64,000 bases of DNA from Polyangiaceae bacterium (GTDB lineage: Bacteria > Myxococcota_A > Polyangia > Polyangiales > Polyangiaceae): contig JABTUA010000002.1 in assembly GCA_015075635.1 (NCBI GenBank), forward strand, positions 2,980,708 to 3,044,707, read 5' to 3'. The translations under genes were made by a program, and so were the position numbers. The notes under the pieces are model-generated. The model saw only the letters and a program-made list of their open reading frames with translations, was not told the origin of the DNA and did not search any database. Below are positions 59,760 to 64,000 of the stretch, one piece after another (within the stretch, counting starts at the first letter, position 1; each line of letters opens with the position of its first letter).

Positions 59760-61169
59760 TCAGCGAACGCAGCGCACGCGAGGATTCGTGGGCGCGGCCG
59801 ACGGGATGCTGTAGCCGAGGCCGATCCAGGTGACCCAATTCTGGGCCGGCGTCAGGTTCACCGCGGGCGTGCTCGTCCAATGGTCGCTGCTCAGGGGGCT
59901 GAAGTAGCTCGGCAGCGACGGCGACGTCATCGTGGGGTCCACCAGGGTCGACAGCTCCCTCGCCGTCGGCACCCGCCAGTCGCTCGACCCCGCGAGCGTG
60001 AGCTGCTCGCAGTGGTTCGCCGAGTCGGTCGGGGTGGCGACCAGGGTGGCGGAGGCCTCCCAGATCAACGAGGTCTCGTTGTCTTTCACCACGCCGGCGA
60101 CGCTGGTGTCGAAGCGAGGCACGGTCGGTCCGCCCAGACCCCGGACGCAGCGCACGCTGTGAGTGTTCGTGAGGTCGAAGTACGTCACCTGCCCGTACGA
60201 GCCGTGGAGCACGACCCAGGCCTGGCTCGCGTCTCCCGCCTTGAGCGTCGAGGCCCAGAACCGGGAGCCGTTCGTCGTGTTCGGGACCCCCGGAAACACG
60301 GTGGAGTTGAGCGCTGGATTGAATTTCGTGAAGTCGATCAGGCTGATCAGCTCGGCGCGGGTGGGGAGGCGCCAGTCGGGGTAGCCGTCGAGCGTCGACG
60401 CCTCGCAGAGCGCCTTGGCGGCGGCGTGAGTGTGCAGGCCCGGGCTGACCGCGCGGTGCCACATCAGGCAAGTGGTGTGGTCGAGCACCACGTTGGCGCT
60501 GACGGTGAACTCCGAATCCGGGCGAGCGTCGCCCGCGATCTTCCAGCGAGGATAGTGGACTGTGCCGTCGCCGCCGGTCACTCCGCCCGGGCAAGCGCCG
60601 GCGTCGGCGGGTGGCGCGTCGCTCGGCGCGTCTGCCCCGCCGTCGGCGCCGGCCGCTCCGTCGCCCGCGTCGGACGAGGCGTCGCTGCTGGCGTCCCCGG
60701 CGGAACCACCGGTTGCCGCATCGCCGGCGTCACTGCCGGCTGCGCCACCGGCTCCCCCGACGGCGGCATCGCCGCCGCCCGTGCCGCCAGAACCTCCGGT
60801 CGACGCGTCCGCCCCCGCCGAACCGCCGAGCGACGCGTCGACCCCGGCCGAACCGCCGAGCGACGCGTCGACCCCGGCCGAACCGCCGAGCGCAGCGTCA
60901 CCGCCGCCGGCTCCTGCGACGCCACCGCTGCCACCGCCGGCACCAGCGCTCCCCGCCTGTCCACCGCTGCCGCCCTGACCGCCGCTCGCGCTCGTGCCAC
61001 CGGCGCCGCCTGAGGCGCCCACACCACCGCTGCCGCTCGTGCCAGCGCTGCCGCCGCTGCCGCCGCCGCTCTGGCCAGCACTGCCGCCCGTGCCTTGCAG
61101 TTGATTGGTGGTCGAGCTGGAGCAAGCCGCCGCAACGATCACGCACGTCATGAACGCAGGACCCCGCAT
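59760..61169 (-). CDS. Lipoprotein with Gly/Ser/Ala tandem-repeat linker and two DUF1566 domains
   Basis: 469 residues. The signal RGPAFMTCVIVAAAC gives a lipobox (AAAC). A 165-residue low-complexity linker of Gly, Ser, Ala and Asp follows, including a decapeptide repeat (GVDASLGGSA) seen in DNA as a 30-bp tandem repeat at 60817-60900. Two Lcl/DUF1566 domains come after it (about 225-340 and 345-469) with the motifs CLMWHRAV, WRLPTRAELISLID, and WRVPTARELSTLVDP, NPRVRCVR. DUF1566 domains occur in surface proteins of unknown role. A second in-frame ATG at 61151 is also a possible start. Confidence 0.87.
   Translation of the reverse strand: MRGPAFMTCVIVAAACSSSTTNQLQGTGGSAGQSGGGSGGSAGTSGSGGVGASGGAGGTSASGGQGGSGGQAGSAGAGGGSGGVAGAGGGDAALGGSAGVDASLGGSAGVDASLGGSAGADASTGGSGGTGGGDAAVGGAGGAAGSDAGDAATGGSAGDASSDASSDAGDGAAGADGGADAPSDAPPADAGACPGGVTGGDGTVHYPRWKIAGDARPDSEFTVSANVVLDHTTCLMWHRAVSPGLHTHAAAKALCEASTLDGYPDWRLPTRAELISLIDFTKFNPALNSTVFPGVPNTTNGSRFWASTLKAGDASQAWVVLHGSYGQVTYFDLTNTHSVRCVRGLGGPTVPRFDTSVAGVVKDNETSLIWEASATLVATPTDSANHCEQLTLAGSSDWRVPTARELSTLVDPTMTSPSLPSYFSPLSSDHWTSTPAVNLTPAQNWVTWIGLGYSIPSAAPTNPRVRCVR
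60817..60900. repeat. 30-bp tandem repeat in the DUF1566 lipoprotein linker
   Basis: Two exact copies of a 30-base unit (60817-60846, 60847-60876) and a partial third (60877-60900). It encodes Gly/Ser/Ala-rich sequence in frame (10 codons), so copy-number changes would lengthen the linker without a frameshift. Confidence 0.85.
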
Positions 61170-61224
61170 GCGAGCCAGCGTACACGACTCTAGCCGCGGC
61201 GGGGAACAAGCTCTGCCGCTCTGG

Positions 61225-62061
61225 TCAGAGCACCTGCACTTGCCGCGACGTCCAGCTCACCCCGCCGCGGTTGTCCCGCACGACGAACCAGAGCATGTGG
61301 CTCTCGCCGGAGGCGGCCTTGCGCGCGACCCAGCGGTTGCCCGGTGATTCGTCGGTTCGCACGTCGAACTCGAAGGTGCCCTCGGTCGCGTAATACTGGA
61401 TCACGACCTGCTCCTGGAAGTCGCGCCCGAGCTCGTCCTTGCCGAACTCCGCCGCACCGGGGGTGAGGGACACCGACAGACGGGGCCGGTCACCCCCCTT
61501 GCAGTCCTCGAGGTGGTTGGGGTCGTTGCTGCACGGGCGAACGACCTTCACCTCGGTGTCGGGCCACGGCGCGCCATCCCAGCTCACCTGCTCGATGCCC
61601 GGATTCTGGTTCTTGTCGATGCGCCGCAGGAAGATGCGCTTGACCGACACGGCCCAGCGCTCGAACGGAAGCTCCGCGCCGGTCGTGTCTTCGTTGCAGC
61701 GGAACGGCAGCTCTCCGGTGCCCAGCGTGGACGGGTCGCGCGGCGAGAGGACCCCGGGGCAGGCCACCGTCACCACGCCGACCATCGCGTTGGCGAGCGC
61801 GGCGTCGGGTACGGAGTCGAGGGCCGTCGCGGGCGCGCCGACGTCGATCTCGTCGAGCCCGACTCCTTCCTGCACTGCCGGGGCCTGCCCGCTCTGCGCG
61901 GCGTCCGCGGCGATCTTGTGCAGACAGCCGATCGGTGAGGTGTCGGGGGGGTTCTCGCAGGTCATCCAGCTCAGGCTCACCGGCCGCCCGAAGGGATCGT
62001 GGTAGAGCGCCCGCAGGTGGACCTGCTCGCCCGGCGCCGCGAACGGGGCGTCCGCCTGCAC
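61225..62061 (-). CDS. Probable surface protein, apparently frameshifted near its N-terminus
   Basis: From GTG at 62061 the frame gives 278 residues (QADAPFAAPGEQVHLRALYHD, then SWMTCENPPDTSP, then Cys-containing beta strands and ending SWTSRQVQVL). No signal peptide is in this frame. In another frame just upstream, a GTG at 62224 opens RGRKAAICAGLVVAAFTEA, a convincing signal peptide, which runs until about 62085. The two parts fit one secreted protein separated by a single-base shift. I therefore suspect a frameshift mutation, or a sequencing error, in the original gene. Function is unknown. Confidence 0.6.
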   Translation of the reverse strand: MQADAPFAAPGEQVHLRALYHDPFGRPVSLSWMTCENPPDTSPIGCLHKIAADAAQSGQAPAVQEGVGLDEIDVGAPATALDSVPDAALANAMVGVVTVACPGVLSPRDPSTLGTGELPFRCNEDTTGAELPFERWAVSVKRIFLRRIDKNQNPGIEQVSWDGAPWPDTEVKVVRPCSNDPNHLEDCKGGDRPRLSVSLTPGAAEFGKDELGRDFQEQVVIQYYATEGTFEFDVRTDESPGNRWVARKAASGESHMLWFVVRDNRGGVSWTSRQVQVL

Positions 62062-62271
62062 CGGCTGGACCCTGGGTGCGCGCTGGCGCTACACGAGCGG
62101 GAGCCCGTACAAGCTCCGGTTGTCGATCGACGAGCACGGCACCGTCGGTCGGCGCCGCGGGCAGAGCTTCGGTGAAGGCCGCCACCACGAGCCCCGCGCA
62201 GATCGCTGCCTTCCTCCCTCGCACGCCGGATCACTGCGTAGCAGCGATCCGCCGCGGCCGAAACGCCCAGC

Positions 62272-63066
62272 TCACCAGTAAAAAGTGATGCCGCCTCGGA
62301 ACAGCCCGCCACCCGAGCTGTTCGTGGTGCGGCCGGTCTCGGGATCGGTGAACTCCGGATACAGGCGCGCGTCCTCGTCCGTGCGCCCGCGCACGAAGCC
62401 GATCATGTCCACGTTGAGCGAGACGCGTCGGGTGATCCGGAACTCCAGGCCCGCGCCGAGCTGACCCCCGAAGTACGAGTAGTGCTGCTGGTAGTCGTCC
62501 ATGGGGTCGCCGTACTGGTCGCGCGGCGTGACGGTCGCGCCGCTGAACCCGAAGCCGCCCAGCATGTAGAACTGCACCGCGTCGCGCGGGTTCACGAACA
62601 CCATCGCATTCAACAGCAGCGCCGTCTCTCGCCGATCGTTGCCTTGCCAATCGACACCGCCCAGGAAGTCGAGCCCCGCCTCGAAGGCGAAGTGCGGAAT
62701 GGGCCGATAGCGGAAGCCGAAGCCGAGGCCGGCCATGCCGGAGTCGTCGTGACGGTTCTCGCTGCCGCCCATCATCACGCCCTGCAAGTGCAAGTTCAGG
62801 CCCCACTTGCGAGTCCAGCGCCGCTTCTTGGCGGGCGGCGGCGGGCGATACGGCTCCGGCTCGTAGACCATGACCGGGGGCCGGTAGGGCAGCGGGCGCG
62901 CGCCGGGCGGAGGGCCTTCGCCTTCTTCGTCCGGCGGCGGGGCTGGCGGGTCCGTCTCCTCGCAGAACCACCCTCCGGGCGGACAGTTGGGGTCGTCTTG
63001 AGCCGCCGCGAGGGCGGGAGTGAGTACGAACGCGCTGGTCAGCGCAAGGGCGATTCCGGTTCGCAT
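62272..63066 (-). CDS. Outer-membrane beta-barrel protein
   Basis: 264 residues from ATG at 63066 with AGGAG upstream. The signal peptide MRTGIALALTSAFVLTPALAAA is followed by a proline-rich linker (about 35-85), then KKRRWTRKWGLNLHLQGVMMG. From there alternating Gly/aromatic strands (GLGFGFRYRPIPHFAFEAGLD, FYMLGGFGFSG, GQLGAGLEFRITRRVSL) end in ITFYW, a good C-terminal barrel signal. Outer-membrane insertion by the Bam system is expected. Transported substrate is unknown. It is divergent from the RlmI-like gene with about 136 bases between starts. Confidence 0.82.
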   Translation of the reverse strand: MRTGIALALTSAFVLTPALAAAQDDPNCPPGGWFCEETDPPAPPPDEEGEGPPPGARPLPYRPPVMVYEPEPYRPPPPAKKRRWTRKWGLNLHLQGVMMGGSENRHDDSGMAGLGFGFRYRPIPHFAFEAGLDFLGGVDWQGNDRRETALLLNAMVFVNPRDAVQFYMLGGFGFSGATVTPRDQYGDPMDDYQQHYSYFGGQLGAGLEFRITRRVSLNVDMIGFVRGRTDEDARLYPEFTDPETGRTTNSSGGGLFRGGITFYW

Positions 63067-63202
63067 GGCGGCTCCTGGGGAGCGAACGTGCCAGAGGGTA
63101 GCAACCCCAGTGCCAGTTGCCAGAGCCTCGGATCCGCGAGTTTTGCCGGGCGTCGTGGAGAAGCGTTTACACCCGCGTGGCACGCTGAATACTCCGGGTG
63201 GC

Positions 63203-64000
63203 GTGGCGGTGGTCAGCCTCAAGCCGGGACACGTCCAGCCCGTTTGGGCCGGACACCCATGGGTCTACGCCCAGGCCGTGCAGCGCGTGGCCGGGGGCGC
63301 CACTGCCGGCGACGAGGTCGAGGTCGTGGACGCTCAGGGCAACCTGCTCGGTCGCGGCTTGTACTCGCCGGGCTCCGCGATCGCGGTGCGCATGTACACG
63401 CGCGACCGCGCGACGCACATCGACGGCGCCTTGTTCGAGCGGCGCATCGCGGAGGCCGTCGCTCGACGCGAGTCGCTCGGGCTGCCCTCGCCGGACACCG
63501 ACGCCTACCGCGTCGTGCACGCCGAGGGCGACGACTTGCCTGGGCTGATCGTGGACCGCTACGCGGACGTGCTGGTGGTGCAGGCCGCGACCATCGGCAT
63601 CAAGCGGCGCGAGGAGATGATCTTGGAGTCGCTGGCGGCGAAGCTCCGCCCGCGCGCCATCATCGACCGCACCTCCGAACGCGCGGCGAAGGTCGAGGGC
63701 TTCGAGCCCGGTCGCGGGGTGGTGCGTGGAGACGAGAAGGTCAGCGAGCTCGGCTTCGTCGAACGCGGGCTGCGCTTCCGCATCCCGCTCGAGCTGGGCC
63801 AGAAGACCGGGTTCTACGTGGACCAGCGGCCGCTCCGCGAGCGCGTCGAGGCGCTGGCGAAGGGACGGCGCGTGCTCGACACCTTCACCTACGTCGGCGC
63901 CATCGCGATGGCGGCGGCGCGCGGCGGCGCCCGCGAGGTGCACGCGGTGGACGCGAGCGCGCTGGCGCTCGAGGTCGCAGCGGCCTGCGCGCGGGACAAC
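63203..64000 (+). CDS. RlmI-like class I rRNA (cytosine-C5) methyltransferase, 3'-truncated by window edge
   Basis: 266 codons visible from GTG at 63203, still open at 64000. An N-terminal PUA domain (VSLKPGHVQPVWAGHPWVYA, then GDEVEVVDAQGNLLGRGLYS) is followed by an EEHEAD-type linker (HAEGDDLPGLIVDRY) and the methyltransferase core (GRRVLDTFTYVGAIAMAAARGG, AVDAS). This is the RlmI/RlmK-type layout; RlmI methylates C1962 of 23S rRNA in E. coli. The catalytic C-terminal PC-type motif lies beyond the window. Confidence 0.88.
   Translation, partial: MAVVSLKPGHVQPVWAGHPWVYAQAVQRVAGGATAGDEVEVVDAQGNLLGRGLYSPGSAIAVRMYTRDRATHIDGALFERRIAEAVARRESLGLPSPDTDAYRVVHAEGDDLPGLIVDRYADVLVVQAATIGIKRREEMILESLAAKLRPRAIIDRTSERAAKVEGFEPGRGVVRGDEKVSELGFVERGLRFRIPLELGQKTGFYVDQRPLRERVEALAKGRRVLDTFTYVGAIAMAAARGGAREVHAVDASALALEVAAACARDN

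Noticed and set aside
1..64000. tRNA, rRNA or riboswitch genes
   Set aside because: No cloverleaf with a conserved TTC-loop, rRNA core sequence or known riboswitch core was recognised by eye; a covariance-model search would be needed to exclude small ones.

Overview
The window is very GC-rich, with strong third-position G/C bias. It looks like a chromosomal segment of a myxobacterium (phylum Myxococcota, probably Polyangiales/Polyangia). The reasons are: many lipoproteins with Gly/Ala/Ser- or Pro/Ala-rich linkers after the lipidated Cys; two proteins with MYXO-CTERM-like C-terminal tails; VIT/von Willebrand A proteins carrying AgmX/PglI-like tails; a family-typical ECF sigma cassette; and DUF1566 and IgGFc-binding-like surface lipoproteins. 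No rRNA, tRNA or CRISPR array was recognised. Species assignment is not possible from the sequence alone.

Layout. 0-9 kb: a cut-off gamma-glutamylcyclotransferase-like gene, then two large tandem paralogous VIT/vWA/TPR surface proteins on the minus strand. 9-16 kb (mostly minus): an SDR, a MYXO-CTERM protein, a decayed four-helix-bundle gene, an FmdB-like protein, a methyltransferase, a lipoprotein and an M20 hydrolase. 15.6-30.6 kb: ApbE, a Cys-rich repeat protein, a dienelactone hydrolase, a metallophosphoesterase coupled to a USP-phospholipase D fusion, a MutS-like ATPase, surface proteins and DUF523. 30.7-45.2 kb: an AAA+ ATPase with N-terminal zinc fingers, a transaldolase/YbeY pair, a HU-like protein with its own AT-rich promoter region and terminator, lipoproteins, a metallophosphoesterase, Lnt, an M23 peptidase, a transglutaminase-like membrane protein and an ECF sigma operon.

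45-58.8 kb is an accessory, rearranged zone. It holds an IgGFc-binding-like lipoprotein, three decayed copies of the C-terminal half of one MFS transporter, two families of dispersed direct repeats (259 bp and 191 bp), a three-gene secreted metalloprotease/lipoprotein operon, a RelE/ParE-type toxin-antitoxin pair, and an IS91-like transposase split by a 2.6-kb serine-recombinase element with 11-bp terminal inverted repeats. It ends with a DUF559 gene, a duplicated 52-bp tail of the IgGFc-like gene and an orphan RHH antitoxin. 58.8-64 kb returns to ordinary chromosome: an SDR, a DUF1566 lipoprotein, a probably frameshifted surface protein, an outer-membrane barrel and a cut-off RlmI-like rRNA methyltransferase.

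The most interesting signal is at 51187-51312. Nearly 16 perfect heptanucleotide repeats lie between a well-placed ribosome binding site plus ATG and the body of a metzincin-like secreted protease gene. The present copy number puts that ATG out of frame, with a stop directly after the repeats. One added heptamer (or two lost) would join the ATG to the protease and complete its signal peptide. This is the structure of a phase-variable contingency locus, apparently in the OFF state.
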